Source of the DNA: Lentisalinibacter sp035655155
GTDB taxonomy: Bacteria; Pseudomonadota; Gammaproteobacteria; Steroidobacterales; Woeseiaceae
DNA length: 25,065 bases
Reading direction: 5' to 3'
Assembly: GCA_035655155.1 (NCBI GenBank)
Contig: DASRVH010000076.1
Span: 1 to 25,065, forward strand
The notes under the pieces are model-generated. The model was given only the letters and a program-made list of their open reading frames with translations, ran no database searches and was not told the DNA's origin. Every line of letters starts with the position of its first letter. Position 1 is the stretch's first letter. Position numbers and translations under genes: made by a program. Of this stretch, positions 15,349 to 24,286 are shown piece after piece.

Positions 15349-15376
15349 CGCACAGTCATTCGCATCGCACAGTCAT
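15349..15376 (+). repeat. 11-base direct repeat between flgD and flgE
   Basis: CGCACAGTCAT occurs at 15349-15359 and again at 15366-15376, a 17-base period, in the 57-base gap before the flgE ribosome-binding site. It could be a local duplication or a protein-binding pair; there is no other clue. Confidence 0.55.
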
Positions 15377-15403
15377 CGGGTATTCGTTCAAGGAGACAGC
15401 ACC

Positions 15404-16621
15404 ATGCCTTTTCGCATCGCACTCAGCGGCCTGAATGCCGCATCGGCTGACCTGGGGGTCACCGCCAATAACATCGCCAACGTGAATACCACGGGCTTCA
15501 AGGGCTCGCGGGCGGAATTCGCCGAGGTCTTCGCCGTGGGCACCCAGAGCACGGGCTCCTCGGCGGTCGGCTCCGGCGTGCGCCTGTCGAACATCTCCCA
15601 GCAGTTCGCTCAGGGCAACGTGGATTTCACCGACAACGCGCTGGATCTGGCCATCGGCGGCGAGGGTTTCTTCGTGCTGAGCGACAACGGCTCGCGGGTC
15701 TACACCCGCGCCGGCAACTTCAGCGTGGACAACAACGGCTTCGTGGTGAATCCGGCCGGCAAGCGCCTGCAGGCCTATCCGCCCTCCGGCGACGGCAACT
15801 TCAACACCGGCTCGCTCAACGACGTGCAGCTGAGCACCGGCGCGAATCCGCCCCAGTCCACCACGGCGATCGACTACGGCGTGAACCTGCCCGCGGATGC
15901 CGAGCCGCCGACGATCACGCCCTTCGACCCGACCGATCCGAACACCTTCAATCACACAACCTCGGTCACCATTTACGACTCCCTGGGCTCGGCCCACACG
16001 GGCACCCTGTACTTCCTCAAGGATGCGGCCACCAATACGTGGAACACCCAGTTCACCGTGGATGGCAACGTCGTGGGTGCCGGCGACCAGCTGGTCTTCG
16101 GCAATGACGGTCAGCTGCAGTCGCCGGTGGGCGGCGTGATCAACCTGCCGGCCTACACGCCGGGCAACGGCGCGGCGGACATCACGATGTCCCTGAACCT
16201 GGAGGGGGCCACCCAGTTCGGCAGTAACTTCGGTGTGAACTCGCTGGCCCAGGACGGTTTTGCGACCGGCCGGCTGACCGGTATCGAGGTGACCTCCGAG
16301 GGCATCCTGTTCGCCCGCTTCACCAACGGCCAGTCGACGGAGCTGGGCAAGATCGCGCTGGCGGACTTCGCCAACGCGGGCGGCCTGCAGCAGCTCGAGG
16401 ACACGGCCTGGGGCGAGAGCTTCACCTCCGGTGACGCCCGTCTGGGCGAGGCCGGCACCTCGAGCTTCGGCCTGATCCAGTCCGGCGCCCTGGAGGCGAG
16501 CAACGTGGATCTCACCGAGCAGCTGGTGAACATGATTACGGCGCAGCGCAACTTCCAGGCCAACTCGCAGATGATCTCCACGGCGGACACGGTGACCCAG
16601 ACGGTCATCAACATCCGCTGA
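15404..16621 (+). CDS. flgE: Flagellar hook protein FlgE
   Basis: This 405-residue protein makes the curved hook joining rod and filament. It carries MPFRIALSGLNAASADL, the motif TANNIANVNTTGFKGSRAEF, LAIGGEGFFVLSD, YTRAGNFSVD, and the C-terminal pattern SGALEASNVDLTEQLVNMIT with QRNFQANSQMI. The middle (about 150-290) is the surface-exposed variable domain. Length matches hooks of the Salmonella and Pseudomonas type. AAGGAG (15390-15395) is eight bases before the ATG. It follows flgD after a repeat-bearing gap and shares the operon. Confidence 0.98.
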   Translation: MPFRIALSGLNAASADLGVTANNIANVNTTGFKGSRAEFAEVFAVGTQSTGSSAVGSGVRLSNISQQFAQGNVDFTDNALDLAIGGEGFFVLSDNGSRVYTRAGNFSVDNNGFVVNPAGKRLQAYPPSGDGNFNTGSLNDVQLSTGANPPQSTTAIDYGVNLPADAEPPTITPFDPTDPNTFNHTTSVTIYDSLGSAHTGTLYFLKDAATNTWNTQFTVDGNVVGAGDQLVFGNDGQLQSPVGGVINLPAYTPGNGAADITMSLNLEGATQFGSNFGVNSLAQDGFATGRLTGIEVTSEGILFARFTNGQSTELGKIALADFANAGGLQQLEDTAWGESFTSGDARLGEAGTSSFGLIQSGALEASNVDLTEQLVNMITAQRNFQANSQMISTADTVTQTVINIR

Positions 16622-16665
16622 TGACGAACATCGACCGACGCAGCCCTGAACGATGGACATGAGCA

Positions 16666-17409
16666 ATGGATGATCTCGTCTACGTGGCGATGACCGGCGC
16701 GAAGCAGACCGAGCTCGCGCAGTCCGTCAACAGCCACAACCTGGCCAACGCCAGCACCACCGGCTTCCGTGCCGACCTGCACGCGTTCAGCGCGCTGCCC
16801 ATCCAGGGCTTCGGCGAGCCGACCCGGGTGAATGCCGTCGCCGAGAACTACGGCACGGACCACCGCCGGGGCGCGACGATGAGCACCGGCAGGGACCTGG
16901 ACGTGGCCGTGCAGGGCGAAGGGTTCATCGCGGTGCAGGCGCCGGACGGCAGTGAGGCCTACACGCGGGCCGGCGACCTGCGGGTCAACTCGGTGGGCGT
17001 CATGACCAATGGCGCGGGCCATCCGGTGATGGGCAACGGCGGGCCCGTGGCCGTGCCGCCCCATGCCAGCATCACGGTCGGCGCCGACGGCACCATCTCC
17101 ATCCGGCCGCTGGGCCAGGGGCCGGAGACGCTCGCCACCGTTGACCGCATCAAGCTGGTGCGCCCGGACACCGAACAGCTGGAGAAGGGCGCCGACGGTC
17201 TGCTGCGGCTGAAGGAGGGCGCGGTGGCCGAGGCCGATGCCGAGGTGCGCCTGACCTCGGGCGCGCTCGAGTCCAGCAACGTCAACGTGGCGGAGACGCT
17301 GGTGAACATGATCGATCTGGCGCGCCGCTACGAGCTGCAGGTGAAGGTGATGACCACCGCCGCCGAGGATGCCGACAAGGCCGCGCAACTGCTCAGCATG
17401 AGTGGATGA
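16666..17409 (+). CDS. flgF: Flagellar proximal rod protein FlgF
   Basis: This 247-residue rod subunit lies between FlgC and FlgG. It starts MDDLVYVAMTGAKQTELAQS, with the motif HNLANASTTGFRAD, then VQGEGFIAVQAPDG, YTRAGDLRVN and the C-terminal SGALESSNVNVAETLVNMI. Its ribosome-binding site is weak; two other ATGs just upstream are out of frame, so initiation may depend on coupling or be inefficient. Rod FlgF is needed in few copies, which would fit. A 44-base gap separates it from flgE. Confidence 0.96.
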   Translation: MDDLVYVAMTGAKQTELAQSVNSHNLANASTTGFRADLHAFSALPIQGFGEPTRVNAVAENYGTDHRRGATMSTGRDLDVAVQGEGFIAVQAPDGSEAYTRAGDLRVNSVGVMTNGAGHPVMGNGGPVAVPPHASITVGADGTISIRPLGQGPETLATVDRIKLVRPDTEQLEKGADGLLRLKEGAVAEADAEVRLTSGALESSNVNVAETLVNMIDLARRYELQVKVMTTAAEDADKAAQLLSMSG

Positions 17410-17436
17410 CAGCACAGGAAAATCAGGAGCTAAACG

Positions 17437-18222
17437 ATGAATCAGTCACTCTGGATCGCCAAGACCGGCCTCGATGCGCAGCAGACGCGCATGTCCGTGG
17501 TCTCCAACAACCTGGCGAACGTGAACACCACCGGTTTCAAGAAGGGCCGCGCGGTGTTCGAGGATCTCATGTATCAGAACGTGCGCCAGGCGGGCGGCCA
17601 GACCTCCCAGGACACCGAGCTGCCCTCGGGCATGATGCTCGGCACCGGCGTGCGGGTGGTGGCCACCGAGAAGCTGTTCACCCAGGGCAACGTGCTGCAG
17701 AACGGCAACGCGCTCGATACGGCCGTCCAGGGTCGCGGTTTCTTCCAGGTGCAGCTGCCGGACGGCACCACCTCCTACACCCGTGACGGCAGCTTCAAGC
17801 GCAACGCTCAAGGCGAGCTGGTGACGGCCAGCGGCTACCTGCTGCAGCCGGGCATCACCATCCCGGACGCGGCGCAGAGCATCACCATCGGCTCCGACGG
17901 CACGGTCTCCGTGCAGCTCGCCGGTCAGGCGTCGCCGGTCCAGGTGGGCACGCTGCAGCTGGTGGACTTCATCAATCCGGCCGGCCTGCAGCCGCGGGGC
18001 GAGAACCAGTATCTCGAGACCGCGGCCAGCGGTTCGCCCCAGCCGGGCACGCCCGGACTGAACGGTCTGGGCACGGTGATCCAGGGCGCACTCGAGGGCT
18101 CGAACGTCAACGTGGTCGAGGAACTGGTCAACATGATCGAGACCCAGCGCGCCTACGAGATGAACTCCAAGGCCATCTCGACCAGCGACCAGATGATGCA
18201 GTACGTGAACAACAACCTCTGA
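17437..18222 (+). CDS. flgG: Flagellar distal rod protein FlgG
   Basis: This 261-residue protein is the main subunit of the distal rod, the drive shaft passing through the P- and L-rings. MNQSLWIAKTGLDAQQTRMS, VVSNNLANVNTTGFKKGRAV, FEDLMYQNVRQAG, VQGRGFFQVQLPDG and the C-terminal VNVVEELVNMIETQRAYEMN are all diagnostic. Length is standard. AGGAG at 17425-17429 lies seven bases before the ATG. Confidence 0.98.
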   Translation: MNQSLWIAKTGLDAQQTRMSVVSNNLANVNTTGFKKGRAVFEDLMYQNVRQAGGQTSQDTELPSGMMLGTGVRVVATEKLFTQGNVLQNGNALDTAVQGRGFFQVQLPDGTTSYTRDGSFKRNAQGELVTASGYLLQPGITIPDAAQSITIGSDGTVSVQLAGQASPVQVGTLQLVDFINPAGLQPRGENQYLETAASGSPQPGTPGLNGLGTVIQGALEGSNVNVVEELVNMIETQRAYEMNSKAISTSDQMMQYVNNNL

Positions 18223-18256
18223 GCGAGCGCTTCGAGGTAAGACCGAGAGCGATCCC

Positions 18257-18943
18257 ATGGATGCACTGAAACGAATCAAGACCGTCGCCACCGTCGCCGC
18301 CGTAGCGGCGTTGCTGGCGGCCTGCGGCAGCGCGCCCCGCTACCCGGAGAGCTACGCGCCGCCGCAGCCGGTGGCGCCGCCGCAACCCGCCGAGCCGGAC
18401 GGCTCCATCTACCAGGCCGGCAGCGACGTACGGCTGTTCGAGGACCTGCGCGCGGGCCGCGCGGGCGACATCTTGACGGTCCGGCTGGACGAGCAGACCG
18501 CGGCGAGCAAGAACGCCCAGACCTCGACGGACAAGAACACCAGCGCAGAGTACACCGGCCCCACGGTGTTCGGTCGCCCGGTCACGAAGGACGGGGTGCC
18601 GATCCTCTCCGGTGCGCTGGACGGCAGCTCGGAGTTCTCGGGCGAGGGCGCCAGCAGTCAGTCGAACAGCCTGCAGGGCGATATCACGGTGACCGTCGTG
18701 GAGCGCATGGCCAACGGCAATCTGCGGGTACGCGGCGAGAAGTGGGTGACGCTGAACCAGGGCGAGGAGTTCATCCGCCTGTCCGGGATCATCCGGCCCT
18801 ACGACATAGAACCGGACAACTCGGTGTCCTCGCGCAAGGTGGCGGATGCACGCATCACCTATTCCAGCAAGGGCGTGCTGGCCGCCGCCAACCGCATGGG
18901 ACTGCTGTCGCGGTTCTTCAACTCCATCCTGAATCCCTACTGA
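18257..18943 (+). CDS. flgH: Flagellar L-ring lipoprotein FlgH
   Basis: This 228-residue outer-membrane lipoprotein forms the L-ring bushing around the rod. A lipoprotein signal ends in LLAAC, with the lipidated Cys at 23, followed by a Pro-rich linker (PPQPVAPPQPAEPDG). The body has LFEDLRAGRAGDILTVRL, DITVTVVERMANGNLRVRGE and RLSGIIRPYDIEPDN, all typical of FlgH, ending in GLLSRFFNSILNPY. It sits directly before flgI, 12 bases apart, as in most gammaproteobacteria. Confidence 0.98.
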   Translation: MDALKRIKTVATVAAVAALLAACGSAPRYPESYAPPQPVAPPQPAEPDGSIYQAGSDVRLFEDLRAGRAGDILTVRLDEQTAASKNAQTSTDKNTSAEYTGPTVFGRPVTKDGVPILSGALDGSSEFSGEGASSQSNSLQGDITVTVVERMANGNLRVRGEKWVTLNQGEEFIRLSGIIRPYDIEPDNSVSSRKVADARITYSSKGVLAAANRMGLLSRFFNSILNPY

Positions 18944-18955
18944 GGACGCCGCGCC

Positions 18956-20089
18956 ATGAACAACCGCAAACGGTTCCCGAACTTCCGCCAGGCAGCGGCC
19001 GCGGCGGCGGCCTGCGTCCTCGTGCTCGCGGCCGGCGCCGCCCAGGCCGAGCGGGTCAAGGACCTCGCCTCCGTTGCCGGCGTGCGCAACAACCAGATCG
19101 TGGGTTACGGCCTGGTGGTGGGCCTCGACGGCAGCGGTGACCAGACCAGCCAGACGCCTTTCACCGTGCAGAGCCTGAAGAACATGCTCACCCAGTTCGG
19201 CATCACCGTGCCGCCGAACGTGAACCCGCAGCTGAAGAACGTGGCGGCCGTGTCGGTGCATGCCGATCTGCCGCCCTTCGTGAAGCCGGGCCAGACCATC
19301 GACGTGACCGTCTCTTCCATCGGTAACGCGAAGAGCCTGCGCGGCGGCAGCCTGCTGATGACGCCGCTACGGGGCGCCGACGGCCAGGTCTATGCCATCG
19401 CCCAGGGCAACATGGTGGTGGGCGGCTTCGGCGCGTCGGGCCGCGACGGCTCCAGCGTGACGGTGAACGTGCCGAGCGCCGGCCGCATCCCGAACGGCGC
19501 CACCGTCGAGCGCGAGGTGGCCAACGCCTTCGATCAGGGCGACGCGATCATGCTGAACCTGCATTCGCCGGACTTCACCACCGCGCATCGTCTGGCCGAC
19601 GGCATCAACGAGCGGCTCGGCGCCGACATGGCTCGGGCCATCGACGCGGTTTCCGTGCGGGTGCGCGCTCCCCAGGATGCCTCCCAGCGGACCTCCTTCG
19701 TCTCCGTGCTCGAGAACTTCGAGGTGGACCCGGGGCTGGCGCCGGCGCGGGTCATCATCAACTCGCGCACCGGCACCGTCGTGATTGGCTCCCAGGTGCG
19801 GGTGCGTCCCGCGGCCGTCTCCCACGGCTCGCTGGTGGTCACCATCAGCGAACAGCCCTTCGCCAGCCAGCCGCAGCCCTTCAGCGATGGCGAAACCGTC
19901 GTGCTGCCGGATTCCGAGGTGGAGATCACCCAGGAGGCGAACCGGATGTTCCTGTTCCAGCCCGGGACCAGCCTGAACGAGATCGTCCAGGCCGTGAACC
20001 GCGTGGGCGCGGCGCCGGGGGACCTGGTGGCCATCCTCGAGGCCCTGAAGCAGGCGGGCGCGCTGCGCGCCGAGCTGCTGGTCATCTGA
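18956..20089 (+). CDS. flgI: Flagellar P-ring protein FlgI
   Basis: This 377-residue periplasmic protein forms the P-ring in the peptidoglycan layer, assembled with help from FlgA. It has a Sec signal ending AAGAAQA before ERVKDLASV. Diagnostic blocks include GVRNNQIVGYGLVVGLDGSG, TPFTVQSLKNMLTQFGI, NVAAVSVHADLPPF and the C-terminal LQxxALRAELLVI-like end. It is intact and of usual length. GAGGA before the ATG gives a moderate ribosome-binding site. The flgJ GTG follows after ten bases. Confidence 0.98.
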   Translation: MNNRKRFPNFRQAAAAAAACVLVLAAGAAQAERVKDLASVAGVRNNQIVGYGLVVGLDGSGDQTSQTPFTVQSLKNMLTQFGITVPPNVNPQLKNVAAVSVHADLPPFVKPGQTIDVTVSSIGNAKSLRGGSLLMTPLRGADGQVYAIAQGNMVVGGFGASGRDGSSVTVNVPSAGRIPNGATVEREVANAFDQGDAIMLNLHSPDFTTAHRLADGINERLGADMARAIDAVSVRVRAPQDASQRTSFVSVLENFEVDPGLAPARVIINSRTGTVVIGSQVRVRPAAVSHGSLVVTISEQPFASQPQPFSDGETVVLPDSEVEITQEANRMFLFQPGTSLNEIVQAVNRVGAAPGDLVAILEALKQAGALRAELLVI

Positions 20090-20099
20090 GGCCGGGCCC

Positions 20100-21029
20100 G
20101 TGAAACCCGTCGTCACCGATTTTCAGCAATTCACGGCGCTGCGCAGCGAGGCGCGCGGCGGCGGGGATGCCGCGCTGCGCGAGGCCGCCAACCAGTTCGA
20201 GGCGATCTTCCTGCAGACCATGCTGAAATCCATGCGCGATGCCAGCATGGGCGACCCGATCTTCGGCAACAGCAATGCGTCGGAGACCTATCAGGACCTG
20301 TTCGACAAGCAGATGGCCGTGGAGATCTCCGGCGGGCCGGGCCTGGGCTTCGCCGACCTGCTGGTGCGCCAGCTGGGCGGTAGTCAGCGCGCCGGCGGTG
20401 ATGTGGACGCCCTGGGCATTGGCAAAGAGCTGGGCAGAGCCATGGACCAGGCGCCGGCCATCGGCCGTCGGGTGCCCGTGGAGGGCACCACCGAGCGGCC
20501 GCTGTGGCAGAGCCCGGCGGAGTTCGTGCGCAAGCTCTGGCCCTACGCCAGCCGGGCGGCGGACAGGCTGAACGTCGATCCCCGGGCCCTGATCGCCCAG
20601 GCGGCGCTCGAGACGGGCTGGGGCAAACATGTGATCGCGGATGAGAACGGCCGCAGTTCGCTAAACCTCTTCGGCATCAAGGCCAGCGGCGGCTGGCAGG
20701 GCGATGCGGTCAGCGTGCGCACCATCGAATACCGGGGCGGGGCGGCCCGTCCGGAGGTGGCGAGCTTCCGCGCTTACCCCTCGCTGGCGGCCGGATTCGA
20801 CGATTACGCTCAACTGCTGGGCTCGAATCCGCGCTACGAGAACGTGCTGAACCGGGGCGACGACGTGGCGGGCTATGCCGAGGCGCTGCAGGCCTCCGGC
20901 TACGCCACCGACCCCGCCTATGCCGACAAGATCAAGTCGCTGCTCGGCTCCGAGACCATGGGCCGGGCGCTGGAATCACTCAAGTTCGGCGGATTGATGC
21001 CGATAGACAGGGAACGCTTCTCCTTCTGA
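20100..21029 (+). CDS. flgJ: Rod cap/peptidoglycan hydrolase FlgJ (two-domain form)
   Basis: This 309-residue protein caps the growing rod and cuts peptidoglycan so the rod can pass. The N-terminal half is the rod-binding domain (EAANQFEAIFLQTMLKSMRD, YQDLFDKQMAVEIS). The C-terminal half is a glucosaminidase/muramidase domain with RALIAQAALETGWGKH, where Glu171 is the expected catalytic acid, then SLNLFGIKAS and FRAYPSLAAGFDDYAQLL. The two-domain form is usual in beta- and gammaproteobacteria and missing in many other phyla. It starts with GTG at 20100, preceded by GAGG seven bases upstream. Its last 50 bases double as a sigma-28 promoter for flgKL. Confidence 0.97.
   Translation: MKPVVTDFQQFTALRSEARGGGDAALREAANQFEAIFLQTMLKSMRDASMGDPIFGNSNASETYQDLFDKQMAVEISGGPGLGFADLLVRQLGGSQRAGGDVDALGIGKELGRAMDQAPAIGRRVPVEGTTERPLWQSPAEFVRKLWPYASRAADRLNVDPRALIAQAALETGWGKHVIADENGRSSLNLFGIKASGGWQGDAVSVRTIEYRGGAARPEVASFRAYPSLAAGFDDYAQLLGSNPRYENVLNRGDDVAGYAEALQASGYATDPAYADKIKSLLGSETMGRALESLKFGGLMPIDRERFSF
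20980..21006 (+). promoter_or_regulatory. Sigma-28 (FliA) promoter for flgKL, inside flgJ
   Basis: The sequence reads TCAAGTTC-N11-GCCGATAG, with exact FliA spacing and near-consensus boxes, within the last codons of flgJ. The predicted start near 21013 gives a leader of about 40 bases to flgK. It would let the hook-filament junction proteins rise with flagellin, after the basal body is finished. Confidence 0.85.
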
Positions 21030-21052
21030 CGGGAGCGTGCTGACGAGGGACC

Positions 21053-22942
21053 ATGCCGAATATCCTCTCCACAAGCGTCTCCGCCCTGCTGTCGTTCCAG
21101 CGTGGCATAGAGACCACCGGGCACAATATCGCCAATGCGAGCACGCCGGGCTACAGCCGCCAGCGGGTCGACCTGGAGACGCGCGAGCCCGGCCTGATCG
21201 GTAACCAGTACATCGGCTCCGGCGTCAACGTCGCGAACGTGCGCCGGATCTACGACGAGTTCCTGGGCAACGAGTTGTCGGCCGCGACCACCTCCCAGGC
21301 ACGGCTCGACACGCTGGCCGGGCTCTCGGGCCAGGTGGACAACCTGTTGTCCGACCCCAGCGTGGGCCTCGCCCCGGCCATCCAGAACTTCTTCAACGCC
21401 GTGCAGGATGCGGCCGGTGATCCGGCGTCCGTGCCGGCGCGCCAGGCTCTCGTGAGTCAGGCGGATACGCTGGCTTCGAGCTTCGACTTCCTCGACGGCC
21501 GCCTGCAGTCGCTGGAGAAGGACATCAACGGCCGCCTGCGCCAGTCGGTGACCGACGTCAACGAGCTGGCGTCGGCGATCGCGGAGCTCAACCGCCGCAT
21601 CGCCAGCGCGGAGGCGGGCGTTTCCGGCCAGCCGAACGACCTGCTGGACCAGCGCGATCTCCTGATCCGCAGGCTCTCCGAGCAGGTGGCGGTGACCACC
21701 GTGCCCCAGGGCGACGGCGCTCTCAACGTGTTCATCGGCAACGGCCAGACGCTGGTCACCGGCAGCCAGGCCCGACAGCTCGCCACGCAGCCGAGCGAAT
21801 TCGACCCGCGCCGGCTGGAGGTGGTGTATGAGGGCGACGCAGGCACGGGCGCCCTCGGCGGGGATCTCTCCGGCGGCGCCATCGGCGGCATGATGGACTT
21901 CCGCCGCCTGGTGCTCGACCCGACCCGCACGGCCATCGGCGAAACGGCGGTGGCGCTGGCGACGGCCTTCAACGAACAACACGCGGCCGGCATGGACGTG
22001 AACGGCCGCCTCGGCGGCGAATTCTTCGGCGTCGGCGATCCTGCGGTGCTGGTCTCGTCGCGCAACAGCGGCACGGCAGATGTGGACGCCGTGGTCGCCG
22101 ACGTGTCAGGCCTGCAGAGCACCGACTACGTGATGAGCTACGACGGCAGCGCCTGGTCGCTGACCCGGGCCGACAACGGCCAGGCCATCCCGATGACCGG
22201 CGCCGGCACGGCGGGCGATCCGTTCCTCGCCGGTGGACTGGAGATTACGACGGGCGCCGGCGCGGCCGCCGGCGACCGATACCTGATCCAGCCGGCCAAG
22301 GGTGCGGCGGGGACGCTCACCCGCACCGTCGCCGACGCCCAGTCCGTCGCGCTGGCGGCGCCCGTGCGCACGGCCACCGGCACGGACAACGTGGGTGACG
22401 CACAGATATCGGCCGGTGAGGTGATCGACCCGGCCGATCCGGATCTGCTCGGCGGCGCGGTCATCGAGTTCACGGCAGCGGATACCTACACCATCGACGG
22501 CGCAGGCTCGTTCTCCTACACCAGCGGCGACGCCATCGACATCAACGGCACCCGGGTGGTCATCACCGGTGCGCCCGCGGCCGGTGACGTCTTCCGCATC
22601 GAGGCCAATGCCGGCGGCACGGGCGACAACCGCAACGCGCTCGGCCTCGCCGAGGTGCAGACCCGGGGTCTGCTGGCGGGCGGCACCGTCGCGGTGTCCG
22701 AGAGCTACGGCCGTCTGGTCGCCGAGGTGGGCACCGTCAGCCGCCAGGCGCAGATCGGCCTCGATGCCCAGACCGTCGTGCGCGAGGACGCGGAGCAGGC
22801 GCTCAGCAACAAGTCCGGCGTGAACCTGGACGAGGAGGCCGCCAACCTGATGCGCTATCAGCAGGCCTATCAGGCGGCCGCCCAGCTCATCGGCGTGACC
22901 AATACCCTGTTCGAGACCCTGATCGGGGCGTTCCGCCGCTAG
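21053..22942 (+). CDS. flgK: Hook-associated protein 1, FlgK
   Basis: This 629-residue protein is the first junction layer between hook and filament. N-terminal MPNILSTSVSALLSFQRGIE, TGHNIANASTPGYSRQRVDL and the C-terminal GVNLDEEAANLMRYQQAYQA are diagnostic. The outer domain (about 355-530) holds two copies of a module ending in AGDxFxI (GAAAGDRYLIQPAKG near 402-416 and GAPAAGDVFRIEANAGG near 506-522), also found in FlgL. It is a client of FlgN. GAGGG stands only four to five bases before the ATG, a short spacing. It is probably transcribed both by operon read-through and by the sigma-28 promoter within flgJ. Confidence 0.98.
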   Translation: MPNILSTSVSALLSFQRGIETTGHNIANASTPGYSRQRVDLETREPGLIGNQYIGSGVNVANVRRIYDEFLGNELSAATTSQARLDTLAGLSGQVDNLLSDPSVGLAPAIQNFFNAVQDAAGDPASVPARQALVSQADTLASSFDFLDGRLQSLEKDINGRLRQSVTDVNELASAIAELNRRIASAEAGVSGQPNDLLDQRDLLIRRLSEQVAVTTVPQGDGALNVFIGNGQTLVTGSQARQLATQPSEFDPRRLEVVYEGDAGTGALGGDLSGGAIGGMMDFRRLVLDPTRTAIGETAVALATAFNEQHAAGMDVNGRLGGEFFGVGDPAVLVSSRNSGTADVDAVVADVSGLQSTDYVMSYDGSAWSLTRADNGQAIPMTGAGTAGDPFLAGGLEITTGAGAAAGDRYLIQPAKGAAGTLTRTVADAQSVALAAPVRTATGTDNVGDAQISAGEVIDPADPDLLGGAVIEFTAADTYTIDGAGSFSYTSGDAIDINGTRVVITGAPAAGDVFRIEANAGGTGDNRNALGLAEVQTRGLLAGGTVAVSESYGRLVAEVGTVSRQAQIGLDAQTVVREDAEQALSNKSGVNLDEEAANLMRYQQAYQAAAQLIGVTNTLFETLIGAFRR

Positions 22943-22954
22943 GAGGCGAGACTG

Positions 22955-24148
22955 ATGCGCATATCCACCGCAGGGATGTTCCGGGCGAGTCTCGGCCAGA
23001 TGCAGGAGCTGCAGTCGGCGCTCGCCCGCACCCAGGAGCAGATCGCCAGCGGCAAGCGGCTGCTCGCGCCGTCGGACGATGCGATAGGCGCGGCGCGCAG
23101 CATCGAGCTGCGTGAGCTGTCCTCGCGCATCGAGCAGTTCGACCGCAACGGCAACCTGGCGCAAAGCCGCCTGTCGGTGGAAGAGCAGGCACTCGCCAGT
23201 GCCGGCGATCTGCTGCAGCGCGCCCGCGAGCTGGCCGTGCAGGCGAGCAACGGCACCCAGAGCAACGAGACCCGCGCGTTCATCGCCACAGAGATCCGCC
23301 AGCTCAAGGATCAGATGATCCAGATCGCCAACACCCAGGACACCACCGGGCGTTATCTGTTCTCCGGCTACAGCGACAAGGTGCAGCCGTTCAGCGCCAC
23401 TGCCGACGGCGCCGTGTACAACGGCGACGAAGGCCAGCGCTTCGTCGAGATCGCCGAGGGCCGGCGCATCGCCGACGGCGACTCCGGCGCGCGGGTGTTC
23501 GAGCGCATCCCGCGGGGCAACGGCACGTTCACGACCGCCGCGGCCGCCGGCAACACCGGCTCCGGCATCATCGACTCCGGCGCGGTGACGGATCCGGCCG
23601 CCTGGAGCCGGGACACCTACACCGTCAGCTTCGTCGCCGACGACGCCTGGGAGGTGACGGACGGTTCCGGCGCCCTGGTGGCCTCCGGCGGCTTCGAGCC
23701 GGGTTCTTCCATCGAGTTCGCCGGCGTCGTCGTCAGCATCAGCGGCACCCCGGCGGCGGGCGACGAGTTCACCGTCGAGCCGAGCCGCGACCAGAGCGTC
23801 TTCGAGACGCTGGATCGGTTCGCCGACGCGCTGGAACGCCCGACCACGAACGACGCCAGCCGGGCGGCCCTGACCAACGATCTCAACTCCAGCATGAGCG
23901 ATCTCGACCGGGCCATCGGCAACCTGCTCGACGTGCGCGCCACCGTCGGCTCCCGACTGGCGGCGATCGAGGACCAGCGCGACGCGAACGAGGGCTTCGC
24001 CATCACCGTGGAGCAGACCATCTCCGAGATCGAGGACCTCGACTACACCGAGGCGCTGACGCGCCTGGCCGAGCAGATCAACAGCCTGGAGGCGGCGCAG
24101 AAGTCCTTTGTGCGCATCCAGTCGCTGTCCCTGTTCAGCGTACTCTAA
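22955..24148 (+). CDS. flgL: Hook-associated protein 3, FlgL
   Basis: This 397-residue protein is the second junction layer, flagellin-like at both ends. MRISTAGMFRASLGQMQELQ, TQEQIASGKRLLAPSDDAIG and LLQRARELAVQASNGTQS form the N-terminal helices; the C-terminus has LTRLAEQINSLEAAQKSFVR. A central insert (about 222-280) contains the FlgK-type module SISGTPAAGDEFTVEPS, making it longer than the roughly 300-residue Salmonella FlgL. AGGAGG (22941-22946) overlaps the flgK stop codon and gives tight coupling. The transcript ends at the terminator just downstream. Confidence 0.97.
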   Translation: MRISTAGMFRASLGQMQELQSALARTQEQIASGKRLLAPSDDAIGAARSIELRELSSRIEQFDRNGNLAQSRLSVEEQALASAGDLLQRARELAVQASNGTQSNETRAFIATEIRQLKDQMIQIANTQDTTGRYLFSGYSDKVQPFSATADGAVYNGDEGQRFVEIAEGRRIADGDSGARVFERIPRGNGTFTTAAAAGNTGSGIIDSGAVTDPAAWSRDTYTVSFVADDAWEVTDGSGALVASGGFEPGSSIEFAGVVVSISGTPAAGDEFTVEPSRDQSVFETLDRFADALERPTTNDASRAALTNDLNSSMSDLDRAIGNLLDVRATVGSRLAAIEDQRDANEGFAITVEQTISEIEDLDYTEALTRLAEQINSLEAAQKSFVRIQSLSLFSVL

Positions 24149-24168
24149 ACGTCGGCGACGTCGCCCGG

Positions 24169-24203
24169 AGCCCCGTTTCGCTGTGCCGGAACGGGGCTTT
24201 TCT
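24169..24203 (+). terminator. Intrinsic terminator after flgL
   Basis: AGCCCCGTT (24169-24177) pairs with AACGGGGCT (24190-24198), a nine-bp stem with a 12-base loop, followed by TTTCT. It lies 20 bases after the flgL stop and separates the flg operon from fliC, leaving flagellin to its own promoter. Confidence 0.85.
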
Positions 24204-24286
24204 GTGCCGAATCGGTGGCGTTCGCGCGGCCTTTTCTCTGGCCATTCCGGGAGTCCCCGGGCAAAAGTGTGGACTGTTTCACGTCT

